Origin: a virus
Length of the DNA stretch: 64,000 nucleotides
Direction: 5' to 3' (one strand)
IMG/VR virus record: IMGVR_UViG_3300045256_000058
Location: 1 to 64,000 of that record
This document shows positions 14,506 through 24,133 of the stretch, one piece after another. The first letter of the stretch is position 1; each line of letters begins with the position of its first letter. The notes under the pieces were generated by a model, which did no database searches, was not told where the DNA came from, and worked only from the letters and a program-made list of their open reading frames with translations. The position numbers and the translations under genes were made by a program.

Positions 14506-14726
14506 TGAATACACAAGATGCTTTTGCAGTATTAATGGACAATATTCAAAAAGATGACTCATATGCTATCGCATGGCAATGTAATTTAGCAATGCCATTT
14601 TATGATGCAGGCGGAGATATAAAAACAGCAAACAAAGGAGCAGATGCTATTATGAAACTATTTTTTAATGTAGATATGAAGGAAGTACGAAAACGTTTAG
14701 GTGACAAGAGTGATTTGTATACTTAA
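14505..14726 (+). CDS. small hypothetical protein
   Basis: A 73-residue protein whose ATG overlaps the stop of the preceding gene (TGATG), implying coupled translation and possibly a joint function. The composition is mixed helical (QDAFAVLMDNIQKDDSYAIA), with two Cys/Trp residues near 23-25 and no recognised motif. It ends four bases before tRNA-Lys(TTT). Confidence 0.55.
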   Translation: MNTQDAFAVLMDNIQKDDSYAIAWQCNLAMPFYDAGGDIKTANKGADAIMKLFFNVDMKEVRKRLGDKSDLYT

Positions 14727-14730
14727 ACAA

Positions 14731-14802
14731 GGGCTATTGGCGTAATGGTAGCGTAGTGGACTTTTAATCCATCAGGTCAGAGTTCGACCCTCTGGTAGCC
14801 CA
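14731..14802 (+). tRNA. tRNA-Lys(TTT)
   Basis: Acceptor GGGCTAT pairs with GTAGCCC (one T-G), the D-arm reads GCGTAATGGTAGCG, the anticodon stem TGGA/TCCA holds loop CTTTTAA with anticodon TTT (reads AAA/AAG), and the T-arm contains AGAG-TTCGACC-CTCT. Discriminator A, no encoded CCA. This is the second lysine tRNA in the cluster, in line with a Lys AAA-rich genome. Confidence 0.85.
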
Positions 14803-14839
14803 TAGTATAATGTTTCTATCAGAGCATTTTGAAACATTT

Positions 14840-15475
14840 ATGACATACTCCTACATGGTGGATATAGCCACATTCGGAAACCCACAAAATCGGCAATTAA
14901 AAAAAGCGTGGGAAGAGTTCCAAGGTATTAAAAGTTCAATAAATAGAGTCCCAAGATTGGGTATTCCAGATGATTCTACGCAATATTTGAATCCATCTCA
15001 TATAGTTAGACAGATTAATGATACGAATGAACGTAATCAACTGTTAAAAACTGTCGGTGATGATGTAATTCGAAGAACAGGAAGAGAAACTGGTGTTGAC
15101 CGTAACGTAATGGATGCAATAAATAAAAGCGATAATATGTTTAACTCTGTAGTAAACAAATATCGAGGTAGTGATACTAATCTATTGAATCAAACTGGAA
15201 GAGATATTTACGAAACACCTAGATATGATATAGATAGCAGACAATACGTAGCTTTTCCGCACGGAGGTATGGGAGAAGAACCTATACCGAGCAATCTATT
15301 AAATACTCGCAGATTAAATGCTCATATTAATATTGCTTCTGACCCTGGACATCCCTATAACATGCTGACTCGTCACAGATTATATGACCAATTGACCGAT
15401 ATTAGAACTACTAAAAGACAAACAAGAACTCCAGTAATAGACGATTTACTATCTAGTAATGATGGAGCGATTTAG
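14840..15475 (+). CDS. hypothetical protein with N-terminal YSYM motif
   Basis: An Arg/Asn-rich protein of about 211 residues. Two starts are possible: 14810 (MFLSEHFETFM...) and 14840 (MTYSYMVDIATFGNP); neither has a clear ribosome binding site. I prefer 14840 because the encoded start matches MKYKYMVNFS and MASKYSYMANFS of other small virion-like proteins in the window. The body is hydrophilic, with many Arg and Asp residues, and would suit an internal virion or DNA-contacting protein. The end overlaps the end of the convergent gene by 23 bases. Confidence 0.55.
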   Translation: MTYSYMVDIATFGNPQNRQLKKAWEEFQGIKSSINRVPRLGIPDDSTQYLNPSHIVRQINDTNERNQLLKTVGDDVIRRTGRETGVDRNVMDAINKSDNMFNSVVNKYRGSDTNLLNQTGRDIYETPRYDIDSRQYVAFPHGGMGEEPIPSNLLNTRRLNAHINIASDPGHPYNMLTRHRLYDQLTDIRTTKRQTRTPVIDDLLSSNDGAI

Positions 15476-15923
15476 TCATATAGCTAAAGTTTCTAGCTTC
15501 TGCTCCAGCTTTTTTAGCAGCTTTTGCATTACTTACAAATTGTTTACCTTGCTTAAATCCTTGTCTTTTTGCTCGATTTGTAGCACCCACTTGACCCGGA
15601 CTTAATTGCTTCCATGCAGCAGCAGGTAAATACCGATTTACTGTAATTACATTACCATCAATATCTCTTTGAATTGCAGGGCTACCATCATAAGTAGTCC
15701 AATCTTCTGCTAACCATTTTTTGAGAGAGTTATTTTCAGGTGAAGGCATATCGTCAAGATACTCTCCACCTCTTTCTTTGTATAGTTGAACTGCACGCGA
15801 TGCTTTTCTAGCATTCCATTGACCAGGAATACCATATTTATCACCAGATTTTGTTTCTTCAACTACTTCATCCCAAATTACAGGCTGTTTTCTTTTTGCG
15901 GTTTTACTAAAATATGAGTACAT
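15453..15923 (-). CDS. basic hypothetical protein with terminal FSY motifs
   Basis: A 156-residue Lys/Arg/Ala-rich protein beginning MYSYFSKTAKRKQP and ending with NFSYMTKSLHHY, so aromatic FSY-type motifs like those of the small virion proteins occur at both ends. The C-terminal third (RAKRQGFKQGKQFVSNAKAAKK) is strongly basic and could contact DNA. It lies two bases downstream of the FN3 protein on the minus strand. I infer a virion or DNA-associated role; there is no recognised domain. Confidence 0.5.
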   Translation of the reverse strand: MYSYFSKTAKRKQPVIWDEVVEETKSGDKYGIPGQWNARKASRAVQLYKERGGEYLDDMPSPENNSLKKWLAEDWTTYDGSPAIQRDIDGNVITVNRYLPAAAWKQLSPGQVGATNRAKRQGFKQGKQFVSNAKAAKKAGAEARNFSYMTKSLHHY

Positions 15924-15925
15924 AA

Positions 15926-18691
15926 TTAAGGCGTAGTATCGATAGTTGATGCAGATGAAATACCAGAGATAGAGTGACTGTTAAATCCGTATACTCTCAC
16001 GTAATATACACTTGTACCGGATAAATTTGAAAGCAATGCTTGAGTAGTATCTAAGAAGTCTACAACTATACTTTTTTCTAGGTAATTAAAAGTATTTGTC
16101 TTTGATATTTCAATCTCATATCCTATTGCACCAGAAATAGCTGACCAAACTATAATAGCTTCATTCTCGTTAAGGATAGTTACTGTAGATATAGTAGGTG
16201 TACCGCTTAAATCACTTGATAATGCTGGTAATGCACTCAGAGTAAAGTTAGTAGTAGCAGGTAATGTTCTTGTAGTACCGCTAATACCGTAAGCTCTTAC
16301 ATAATAAGTAATTCCAGCATCTCCGAGAAATGTAACTGCATTTGTACTTGTTTCTATATAGGCTTCTGTAGTTAGAAAATCAGAACGTCTTGACACAAGT
16401 ACTACGTAGCTACTATATACTGTCGCTCCAAGTGTAAGTGTCGTCCTATCAAATGAAGTAGAACCAGCACTAACTGTGATTGTTGATAAAGCTCCATTTT
16501 CAGTAGTATCAGTTAGAAAATCAGCATAATCTTTGCTCTTTTGCGTCGTAAAGTATGCGGGTAATGACATATCTGTATAAGAATTAGAGCTTTCGTTATA
16601 CTGCTGTATGATTACACTATAATCACTATTTGCTGTTAAACCGCTTACATAATAGTTGTCAGTATCTCCAACTGCTACCGGAAATGTATGACCTGTAATA
16701 GGTGTATATGTTCCAGCAATATTTTTCTTTACCTGAATTCGATATAACTTAGATGATGTCTTTTTCCATCTAATTATTGCCGTTGTATCAGTAAGTATTG
16801 GAGGTAACAATATAGGATTACGAGTATAAGCTGAGATAACATTGCTTTTAGCACCGTCAATACCTCCTGCATTGTTATATCCTCTAAAGTAATAATTAAT
16901 TTCATCATTCATTAAATTAGAGATGTCATATTTATTATTTACGGATGTGATTGTTCTTGGATTCCAACCTTGCTTTAGAAACTTAAAATCTTTATCAGTA
17001 GAAACAAGTAATCGATTCAAAATACCTGACCATTCTAGGTATCTTCCATCCGCTGAGAATGAAATAATTGGAGCAGTAGCTAGTGTAGTAAAAGTACCTA
17101 GTACAGAACTGTTTCTATCACCACTTGATGTTTGACCTGTAATGACGTAAGTATACGTAGTTGCAGGCTCTAAAAAGATGTCTAAATAGTAGCTAGAAAC
17201 ATAGCCAATATCTCTTTGATTGTAAAAACCGTCACCTAGAAAATTTGATGAGTCTGCTTGCTTGTAAATTGTAAGCAAATATTTCGTATAGGCAGCATTT
17301 ACAGTCCAATTTAGTCTTGCAGTACTTTGACTTAATTCAGTAACAGTACCTAACCCAATTACAGGTAATGAGCTATTTGTAGTCACTGAAACAGAGTTAG
17401 ATGCAGGACTGATTTCAATATTATTTAGAGCGTATACTCGAACATAGTATGTCGTAGAAGCACTCAATCCATCAAATACAAAAGTATCAACATCGCGTAC
17501 ATAAACTGACCGAAGTATTGAAGCAAAGTTAGAAGCAGTAGAAACTTGAATGTAATATCTAGTGGTGTATGTTCTTTTTACCCAAGTAAACACAAATCCT
17601 GTGGCAAATGTAGTACTAGGAACTAATGCTTGAGGAGGATTAAGAGAGCTATTTATCGCAAGAGTATTAATAGGTCTAATAGTGTATGAACTTGTATTAG
17701 ATGGATGTATTGCTCTGACTCTAAAATAGTAAAGAGTATTAGCAGTAAGCCCTGTAGCTAAGTATCTTGTATCAGTAACCACCGCATTTTCGACTACAAA
17801 TGTACCAAAGTCTGAAGCAGTAGAAATATCTACTCTATATGATGTTGCGTATTGAACAGCATTCCAGGCAACCTCAAACTCAGTATCTTTAGTGTTTCTA
17901 ACTTCACGAATACTGGGGGCACTTAGTCCTACTGTTAAATCACTATAAGTTGCCACATCATCAAGTGTTGTAAATGTAGCAGTATTACTGTATTTAGATA
18001 ATGTAGAGCCTTGTTTAGCTCTTACTCGAAAATAATATGTTGTATTTTCTACTAAAACTGGAATATCGTAGAAGTTTACATTTCCTACATCTAAAGCATT
18101 AACTACAAGAGAAGTAAACGAGCTATCCGAAGCAACATCAAGTATATAACTGGTTGCAGAAGGTACGTTAGTCCAATTTGCTGTAGCCGTAATTGCAGTT
18201 AAATTTGTAACACCAATTGCAATCGGAGCAGTTAGATTAGTTAATGTAGTAAATGTAAAGGTTGTATAGCTAGAAATAGAAGTAGAGTTAGATACTCGTA
18301 CTCGACCATAGTATGTAGTGTTTGGGTCAAGATTTTGAACTTCAACTGCTACAAAACCCTCATTATTGCGTATAGCGGTACAAGTATTTTTACCAATTAT
18401 AAAAGTTAAGTTGTTATAAATCGGAGCTGAATAATCGGCATTAGGTGAAATAGTAACCTTTATTTCTTCTATCTGTTCGTTTGCAGGAAAGAAATTAAAA
18501 GCAATATCTAATGTACCACTTGATACATTTGTAAAGGCTATTACTGGTGCAGATGCACTTAATGGTGTTGTATAGCTAGTATTATCTGAAAGAGTAGTAA
18601 CTGGAATTGTTTCAGAATATTCACTCTCTGATTCAGTTGTAATTGCTTTTACACGATAGTAATAAGTAGTATTTGGTCTTATTGTACTCAT
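15926..18691 (-). CDS. fibronectin type III repeat tail protein
   Basis: The 921-residue protein is a chain of about ten fibronectin type III-like units, recognised by the repeated strand F motif in variants such as NTTYYFRVRAK, STTYYVRVYAL and SVYYVRVYGF, spaced about 85-100 residues apart. Such chains are common as surface decorations and adhesion arms on phage tails. The protein begins in the second half of an FN3 unit (IRPNTTYYYRVKA at residues 4-16), so the first domain is incomplete. No ribosome binding site is evident before 18691. It is last but one in the minus-strand adhesin series. Confidence 0.75.
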   Translation of the reverse strand: MSTIRPNTTYYYRVKAITTESESEYSETIPVTTLSDNTSYTTPLSASAPVIAFTNVSSGTLDIAFNFFPANEQIEEIKVTISPNADYSAPIYNNLTFIIGKNTCTAIRNNEGFVAVEVQNLDPNTTYYGRVRVSNSTSISSYTTFTFTTLTNLTAPIAIGVTNLTAITATANWTNVPSATSYILDVASDSSFTSLVVNALDVGNVNFYDIPVLVENTTYYFRVRAKQGSTLSKYSNTATFTTLDDVATYSDLTVGLSAPSIREVRNTKDTEFEVAWNAVQYATSYRVDISTASDFGTFVVENAVVTDTRYLATGLTANTLYYFRVRAIHPSNTSSYTIRPINTLAINSSLNPPQALVPSTTFATGFVFTWVKRTYTTRYYIQVSTASNFASILRSVYVRDVDTFVFDGLSASTTYYVRVYALNNIEISPASNSVSVTTNSSLPVIGLGTVTELSQSTARLNWTVNAAYTKYLLTIYKQADSSNFLGDGFYNQRDIGYVSSYYLDIFLEPATTYTYVITGQTSSGDRNSSVLGTFTTLATAPIISFSADGRYLEWSGILNRLLVSTDKDFKFLKQGWNPRTITSVNNKYDISNLMNDEINYYFRGYNNAGGIDGAKSNVISAYTRNPILLPPILTDTTAIIRWKKTSSKLYRIQVKKNIAGTYTPITGHTFPVAVGDTDNYYVSGLTANSDYSVIIQQYNESSNSYTDMSLPAYFTTQKSKDYADFLTDTTENGALSTITVSAGSTSFDRTTLTLGATVYSSYVVLVSRRSDFLTTEAYIETSTNAVTFLGDAGITYYVRAYGISGTTRTLPATTNFTLSALPALSSDLSGTPTISTVTILNENEAIIVWSAISGAIGYEIEISKTNTFNYLEKSIVVDFLDTTQALLSNLSGTSVYYVRVYGFNSHSISGISSASTIDTTP

Positions 18692-18716
18692 GGGAACCTA
18701 TAACTCTTATTTAATT

Positions 18717-19412
18717 CTACACTGGAACTCCCCTTGGGAATATCTGACCTACTACTGGTCTTACTGCTCCTCCACCACCACTTCCTACTGGAATAGTAAT
18801 TGTTCCTGCGCGATTTACTTCTTTATAATCAAAATACTCTATTTTTCCATAACTACTACTAAGTATGTAGGAAGTTCCATACTTAAAATTACCGTAACTA
18901 TAAATAACTTGAGAGTTTGAATCTGTATGCTCTAAAGTAAATTCACTAATTTGTACTTTCGCACTTGGTTGACTTGTAAAGAGTAATCGATAGACATAGT
19001 AGTTATTTATACCTATATTTGCTTGACCACTTCCAGAACTAGCATAGCCAGTAGATGTAGTTGGTGTAAATGTAAATAATCTAGCTACGTTATCTGTCCA
19101 CCCAGAGCTTAAACTACTTTGAGTATTCATATCAATCCAATTAGTTCCGTCATCATATGAACCCTGTAGCTTAAAATCAGTAGGTGCATGAGTGGCAACA
19201 CTAGGACATTTAATACTGTAAGAATCAACTAGAGTATTAAACGGTAGAAATATTCTTAACCATTCATTCGAAGCGTTTGTACTAGGTTCCCAATATGTAC
19301 CACTACTATTATCAAAAGCTTTGTACGCATCACTGCTATTGCTACTTGCATCAGCAGTAAATTGAGCAGGCGTAGTATTCGATGTAAGATTAGTGGGTGC
19401 AAAATTAGTCAT
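18717..19412 (-). CDS. F5/8 type C (discoidin)-like tail protein
   Basis: The 231-residue protein contains a discoidin-type galactose-binding fold over residues 10-165: SSDAYKAFDNSSGTYWEP, the aromatic/Trp core NEWLRIFLPF, the FKLQGSYDDGTNW strand and the closing VQISEFTLEH. These domains bind sugars on cell surfaces. The C-terminus is Gly-rich (VGSGGGGAVRP). It overlaps the 402-residue gene by one base and precedes the FN3 protein, so it is a likely receptor-recognition component. Ligand unknown. Confidence 0.72.
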   Translation of the reverse strand: MTNFAPTNLTSNTTPAQFTADASSNSSDAYKAFDNSSGTYWEPSTNASNEWLRIFLPFNTLVDSYSIKCPSVATHAPTDFKLQGSYDDGTNWIDMNTQSSLSSGWTDNVARLFTFTPTTSTGYASSGSGQANIGINNYYVYRLLFTSQPSAKVQISEFTLEHTDSNSQVIYSYGNFKYGTSYILSSSYGKIEYFDYKEVNRAGTITIPVGSGGGGAVRPVVGQIFPRGVPV

Positions 19413-20620
19413 TACACAATACGGATAGCAAGCTTGGAATATGTATATACAGGGTTGTGATTATTAGATATAACTAAATATTCTTCTGTGCCCGAACTAA
19501 CTACAATTCTATCGAACTGATTTACTCCTTGCGAAGCAACCAAGATAATATCGTTAGAAAACTTACCTGTATAACCTTTGCCGCTATAATCTACAAGTAC
19601 CGGAGCCTGAATAGCATCAACTTTATTTGAATTACCTGGATTTTTATAATAAGGAGGGGTACTATCGAATCTCATTTCAGGCAAAATAGTTGGAATATAG
19701 AAACCAGTTCCCATTGGATGATATGAGCCAGAAAATGTCATAAATCTATCAAACCAAGGGTCTACGGGGATAAAGCAATAAGGATAGCTATTTTCATCCC
19801 AATATGAAGGTTTTACAGCAGGTCTAATATACCCGGTAAAGATTGGAGCATGTTGCTGTTGAAGAATAAACACACCTCTTATCTCATCGTGATTAATTGC
19901 TTTGAATTGAATAGGTGCGCTTTGATTTAGTGCATAAGATAATGGGTTAGAAGTACTAATAGTACCGTAAGCCCTTGTTTCTGGTTGATTACTATCTTGA
20001 AAATAACCAATATGATGACTCCATCCAAAAGGTTGATAAGCAGTTTCAGTCATACCATTTACACCTCTATAGTTAGCATCAAATTCACCGTTAGTTAACC
20101 CTGCTTGAGCATTTCTATTTGCACCCGTAGATGGGTTATACCAGTAATTTCTATAAGCTTGACTAAAGTTGCCTGGAAAATGTGGTGCATACCCTCCAAT
20201 TACTGTATCAGCAGATGAAGTTAGATTAGGTCGTTTATTTGTACTGTCCCAACCACCAAACATTGCCCAATGACCACAAACGGTGCGAACATGGGGACTG
20301 CCATATCCCGAATCATATCCCTGCATATAACCACTCCAACCTGCGCGAGTATAGAAATTAAATTGAAGTGTTCCTTTAGTCTTACCAGCATCAAATACGA
20401 TTTCTTTGATGAATCCAGCTAAAGAATTTGCATTTCCTCCATTCCATATATTGTTTCCACCATAATCTTTAAGATATTGGTCAGTAATGTCATAAGTATC
20501 GATGTCAGTATTGGGGAATCCAGCATCTACTAATGCAGATTTCCAAGCAGTTATAAAATCTGTCTTTCTAACCCAAGGAGTTGTTGTTAAATAGCTATCT
20601 GTAATAATTGCGTTTGTCAT
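19412..20620 (-). CDS. putative tail fibre/appendage protein
   Basis: A 402-residue protein rich in Tyr, Gly, Asn and Trp with few charged residues, typical of beta-rich phage appendage proteins. No known domain is recognised; the middle (residues 95-200) has repeated Gly-Tyr segments like YMQGYDSGYGSPH. It lies between the tail-fibre-repeat protein and the discoidin protein in a tight minus-strand series with 4-base and overlapping junctions. I infer a particle-surface role from composition and position only. Confidence 0.55.
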   Translation of the reverse strand: MTNAIITDSYLTTTPWVRKTDFITAWKSALVDAGFPNTDIDTYDITDQYLKDYGGNNIWNGGNANSLAGFIKEIVFDAGKTKGTLQFNFYTRAGWSGYMQGYDSGYGSPHVRTVCGHWAMFGGWDSTNKRPNLTSSADTVIGGYAPHFPGNFSQAYRNYWYNPSTGANRNAQAGLTNGEFDANYRGVNGMTETAYQPFGWSHHIGYFQDSNQPETRAYGTISTSNPLSYALNQSAPIQFKAINHDEIRGVFILQQQHAPIFTGYIRPAVKPSYWDENSYPYCFIPVDPWFDRFMTFSGSYHPMGTGFYIPTILPEMRFDSTPPYYKNPGNSNKVDAIQAPVLVDYSGKGYTGKFSNDIILVASQGVNQFDRIVVSSGTEEYLVISNNHNPVYTYSKLAIRIV

Positions 20621-20624
20621 ATTT

Positions 20625-21704
20625 TTACCATTTTACGCCTGTAAGAGTACAGGTAATACTACGTGATACTGAATCGTTGTTTGTAATGATTATCCAAAGA
20701 GTAGAAGAAGTAAGTGTATAGAAAGCTACTACAGGTGATAAATCAAGTATTAAATTACTTCCTGTTGTTACACACTCTAAAATACATCCATGCTCACCAC
20801 TTAATTCTACCGTAACTGGTCTACTTGCGTCAGCAGATGCGTATGCGGAACTAATATAAACTCTTATTCTCGCTGGGTAGTCTGTTTCTACTTTTGTGAA
20901 AAATCCAATATCATTACCACAGTTAAAACTTTGTGTTTCCGAGGTATTAGATGCGATAGAAGATGTTGTAATTGCAGCACTGTTAGTCGTTAATGAACTC
21001 GGTGCTGAAATATTAATCGTAGCATCACTTCCACTTACGGAAGCGGTTACAGCAGACCCCGTAAAGTTAATACTTGTTGCAGTTCCTTGAGATGTACCTT
21101 CATCTTTAATAGTTAAACTACTTCCGCCGCCAGAGCTAGAAATAGTAAGAGTATTCGCTGTATCGTCATAGGTAAGTGTAATACCTGTACCTTGTTGAAG
21201 AAGTAAAGCTACTCTATCGTCTACCGCTTCACTAAAATTAACGACATCCGCAGCTACGTGAGTATGGTTTACACTAGCTTTTCCGGCTAAATCTGTAATT
21301 AAATTAGCAATTTTAGATTGAGTAATTGCGGCACTAGGAGATATTTGAGCATTAGTAATACTATCGTTAACTAATGTAAAAGTAATTTGATTAGATGCGT
21401 CATTATAAGTAACATCAATCAATCCTGTGTCCACTAATAATGCACCTACTCGGTCATCTACCGCTTCGGAGAAATCTAAAATATCCGTACTCGTTACTAC
21501 AGCTTTAGTCTTATACCATCTACCTATTCCGTCATCAGGATAGATAATATTAGGAATACTTTCTGATTCCATAGAGGCTGGTACAAATATATACCATGCT
21601 TTCTCAGAAGCTACAAGAACTATGTATCTACTTGTCTTAATTGTATTGTCAATTGCTCGTAATGCAGTTAAATCGTCTACTGCATAACCTGTAGAAGCTG
21701 CCAT
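20625..21704 (-). CDS. tail fibre protein with EAVDDRV repeats
   Basis: The 359-residue protein contains the phage tail-fibre repeat FSEAVDDRVGALL...VTYNDASNQITFTL at about residues 78-113 and again FSEAVDDRVALLL...LTYDDTANTLTISS near 158-193. The N-terminal 70 residues (DDLTALRAI ... GRWYKTKAV) resemble the attachment domain of many tail-fibre proteins. The C-terminal 160 residues are Ser/Thr-rich beta structure. It is likely part of a trimeric fibre for host contact. Adjacent genes encode other receptor-binding candidates. Confidence 0.75.
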   Translation of the reverse strand: MAASTGYAVDDLTALRAIDNTIKTSRYIVLVASEKAWYIFVPASMESESIPNIIYPDDGIGRWYKTKAVVTSTDILDFSEAVDDRVGALLVDTGLIDVTYNDASNQITFTLVNDSITNAQISPSAAITQSKIANLITDLAGKASVNHTHVAADVVNFSEAVDDRVALLLQQGTGITLTYDDTANTLTISSSGGGSSLTIKDEGTSQGTATSINFTGSAVTASVSGSDATINISAPSSLTTNSAAITTSSIASNTSETQSFNCGNDIGFFTKVETDYPARIRVYISSAYASADASRPVTVELSGEHGCILECVTTGSNLILDLSPVVAFYTLTSSTLWIIITNNDSVSRSITCTLTGVKW

Positions 21705-21705
21705 G

Positions 21706-22890
21706 TTAGAAAGGAGGTAAGTTTATTCTTGGTTGTGTTGGGTTTCCAGTAACCGTATCATACCAATCATGAATTTCATTTAATCTAAGCGGATTTTTAG
21801 AGACGTTAGTTTTGTTAGTAGCACCTAAAGATTTATATACTACTTTTTGCATCTCAGGATGTCCAGTTACATTCAGTACTGAGCTTCCTGGGTAATTTTC
21901 TTTAAGACCTCTTACAAAACTTTCACCATCAAGCATTGCTTTTGCGTCTCTTCTACTTTGAGGTAGCCATGACGTAACTTGTTGTAGATTTGTACCTACT
22001 TCATCGGGTAAATAATGTCTTGGATTAGGAATGAAATCAGTATTTACAATTCCATTATGTTCAGTAGCACTAGAGATACCCTGTAGTTTATTACCATTCA
22101 TAATCGGACGTACTTGCATATTCGGTACTAGATTATCTTTCATAGAAGCATTTATACCTCGTAAACGAGATGTCAAATTATCTTCTACCTCTTGCTGTTT
22201 TTGAAGATGACGATAATCAATATTTTTAATGAGTCCGGTATTTAACTCAGGATACATTTGACCCCATCTACGAGATAGAATATCCATTCTTAGAGGAGTA
22301 ATCCTAGCAGCAAAATCAGCATGTTTTCTAGCAGCATTATAAGCTGCACCCAATGTAGGATTATCAGTTTTTTCTAGCTTACGAATAGTTTTACGAAGAT
22401 GTTGCGGAATCTTTTTCCATTCATCAGGTGGAATATACGTATACGCATCATTTTTAGTGCTTTTTGGAGCAGACGGAATATCAAAACCATTATCATCGCG
22501 CATTTTGAAGTTAACTATATCGCTCATAAAGCTCCAATTCGCTTTAGTAGCATAATATGCAGGTTGTCTAGGGTCTTCTGCTGCTGGTTTACCACTTTTT
22601 AACTTAATTGCACCGTGTCTCTTTTGAAAGTTTTCACGTCTTTTCTTGTCTTTATGCACATAGTAGTCATCGTACTCTGTGTGACCCCAGTGAACGTTGT
22701 GTGTCTTACCAGTATTAGTATTCTTTACGGTCGCTACATACTTTTTATTTTTACGAGGTGATTTATCAATTTTTTGAATCTTATAAGTCTCACCATCATA
22801 ATCTACAGTTCGACCACCTCTAACTCTTAATTTATTAGGGTCAACAGGGTCACTGGTAGCAGCAAAATTAGCTTGTAATAATAGTCTCAT
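21706..22890 (-). CDS. virion-associated protein with N-terminal ANF motif
   Basis: The 394-residue basic protein starts MRLLLQANFAATSDP, the same opening as the lone gene at 6944-7321. A beta-rich segment follows (residues 20-70, GGRTVDYDGETYKIQKI), then KKRRENFQKRHG near residues 83-94, resembling the Arg/His-rich R-x-x-F-x-x-R-H element of some phage head-associated proteins, then a long helical region. Composition suggests a DNA- or capsid-associated virion protein. The gene lies two bases upstream of the fibre gene on the minus strand. Function unknown. Confidence 0.55.
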   Translation of the reverse strand: MRLLLQANFAATSDPVDPNKLRVRGGRTVDYDGETYKIQKIDKSPRKNKKYVATVKNTNTGKTHNVHWGHTEYDDYYVHKDKKRRENFQKRHGAIKLKSGKPAAEDPRQPAYYATKANWSFMSDIVNFKMRDDNGFDIPSAPKSTKNDAYTYIPPDEWKKIPQHLRKTIRKLEKTDNPTLGAAYNAARKHADFAARITPLRMDILSRRWGQMYPELNTGLIKNIDYRHLQKQQEVEDNLTSRLRGINASMKDNLVPNMQVRPIMNGNKLQGISSATEHNGIVNTDFIPNPRHYLPDEVGTNLQQVTSWLPQSRRDAKAMLDGESFVRGLKENYPGSSVLNVTGHPEMQKVVYKSLGATNKTNVSKNPLRLNEIHDWYDTVTGNPTQPRINLPPF

Positions 22891-22895
22891 AATCC

Positions 22896-23693
22896 CTATT
22901 CTAGGTTATTCCAGTCGTCTTCAGTCATGCTATTCCATATATCAATACTAACATCATTCCACGTAATTGAGCCTAATCCACCCAATAGTATGTTTGAAAT
23001 ATCGACTAACTGAGCATTAGTAATCTTAGGAATAAATACTAGAAAATAACACAATTTACCTGTAAAAGGACTACCCGCAGTATTGTCATTACCTAGATAG
23101 AAAAGATATGGGTCAAAAGTAGGTAAATATCCTTTATTGCTGTTAATAAATCTATCGAATGTAGCACTATTTACTGAGAAATTAGTAATACCTAGTTTTA
23201 CATCGTGATTAAAAATAATTGATTGAGATACTGTTGTTCCAGTAGTCAAATCCGATATATTAGATGTCGCTTTTTCGGCTCCTACATTTCGAATAGCAAA
23301 GTTTTGCACTGCTTTAAGAGTATTTAACTTGTAATCGAGTACATTCGGATAAGTAGATAGCCTGTTTCCAATAGTCAATAACTGCTGAGTAATACTTACA
23401 TCAGTTTGAGTGATAAATAGTGTTGAATATGATTTAGCATTAGCAAATAAAGACCTATCTACCGGATATAAACGGTCATTACTAGAAAAAGATACTCCTT
23501 TACCGAGTATAGATGGATGATACGCACTATTCGATTGTACGAAATCATATTGAGGATAGTCTACTGTATTTTTCCAGTAAAAATTAGTACCTGAGATATA
23601 CAATTTACTACCATTTCTACCATCTAAAAATACTTTGCAAGGTAGATTGTTATCGCTAATATAATCTAAGACTTCTGCTGTCGGTGATGGCAT
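22896..23693 (-). CDS. putative LamG-like virion surface protein
   Basis: A 265-residue beta-rich protein with low charge; the pattern around residues 30-75 and the FNHDVKLGITNFSVNS ... FTGKLCYFLVF segment near 165-215 resemble concanavalin/LamG-type jelly-roll domains seen in its neighbours. The last 30 residues are Trp/Asp-rich (WNDVSIDIWNSMTEDDWNN). Its start overlaps the end of the RuvC gene by 28 bases, so the two are co-transcribed. The fold call is tentative. Confidence 0.5.
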   Translation of the reverse strand: MPSPTAEVLDYISDNNLPCKVFLDGRNGSKLYISGTNFYWKNTVDYPQYDFVQSNSAYHPSILGKGVSFSSNDRLYPVDRSLFANAKSYSTLFITQTDVSITQQLLTIGNRLSTYPNVLDYKLNTLKAVQNFAIRNVGAEKATSNISDLTTGTTVSQSIIFNHDVKLGITNFSVNSATFDRFINSNKGYLPTFDPYLFYLGNDNTAGSPFTGKLCYFLVFIPKITNAQLVDISNILLGGLGSITWNDVSIDIWNSMTEDDWNNLE

Positions 23694-24133
23694 ATTGCTA
23701 CTGCTGCTGCGTCTGCTTCGTGAGAACTTCTAAAGCCTATTCGAGGATTTTTGTTAGCTTCAGTTACATATTTAATTATATCTTCCTTTGTAGCCCTGCC
23801 ATTACCTGTAACTTGTTTTTTGATAGTAGTCGGAGCATATTCAAATACTTTTACTTCGTGTTTTTCGGCGCTATATTTAATAAGACCTATTACTTCGAGA
23901 GTTCGTATATTTTTAGCTAATGTAACCGGACTGAAAAAAGGTTTTTCTATCGCATAACAAAAATTAAAGTTTTCCTTGAAAAAAGGTGGGATATTGTCAA
24001 GTACTTCTACAAATTCAGTATAGGTTTTAATTTTGTATTCATAAGGTTGTAGAAACTCATCTCTTTCAGGACAATAACCGCAAATTCCAATATGTTGAAC
24101 TCCAGGGTCTATACCCATTATCATTGTATTCAT
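23666..24133 (-). CDS. RuvC-like Holliday junction resolvase
   Basis: The 155-residue protein shows the RuvC/RNase H fold signature: GIDPG near residues 7-11 with the first catalytic Asp, AIEKPFF near 69-75 with the catalytic Glu, GNGRATKEDI near 120-129, and HEADAAAVA near 143-151 with the last acidic pair. It would cut branched DNA before packaging. The ATG at 24133 is chosen because the 16 residues upstream from 24181 are hydrophobic and lie in the divergent promoter gap. It is unusual in lying among tail adhesin genes. Confidence 0.85.
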   Translation of the reverse strand: MNTMIMGIDPGVQHIGICGYCPERDEFLQPYEYKIKTYTEFVEVLDNIPPFFKENFNFCYAIEKPFFSPVTLAKNIRTLEVIGLIKYSAEKHEVKVFEYAPTTIKKQVTGNGRATKEDIIKYVTEANKNPRIGFRSSHEADAAAVAICHHRQQKS

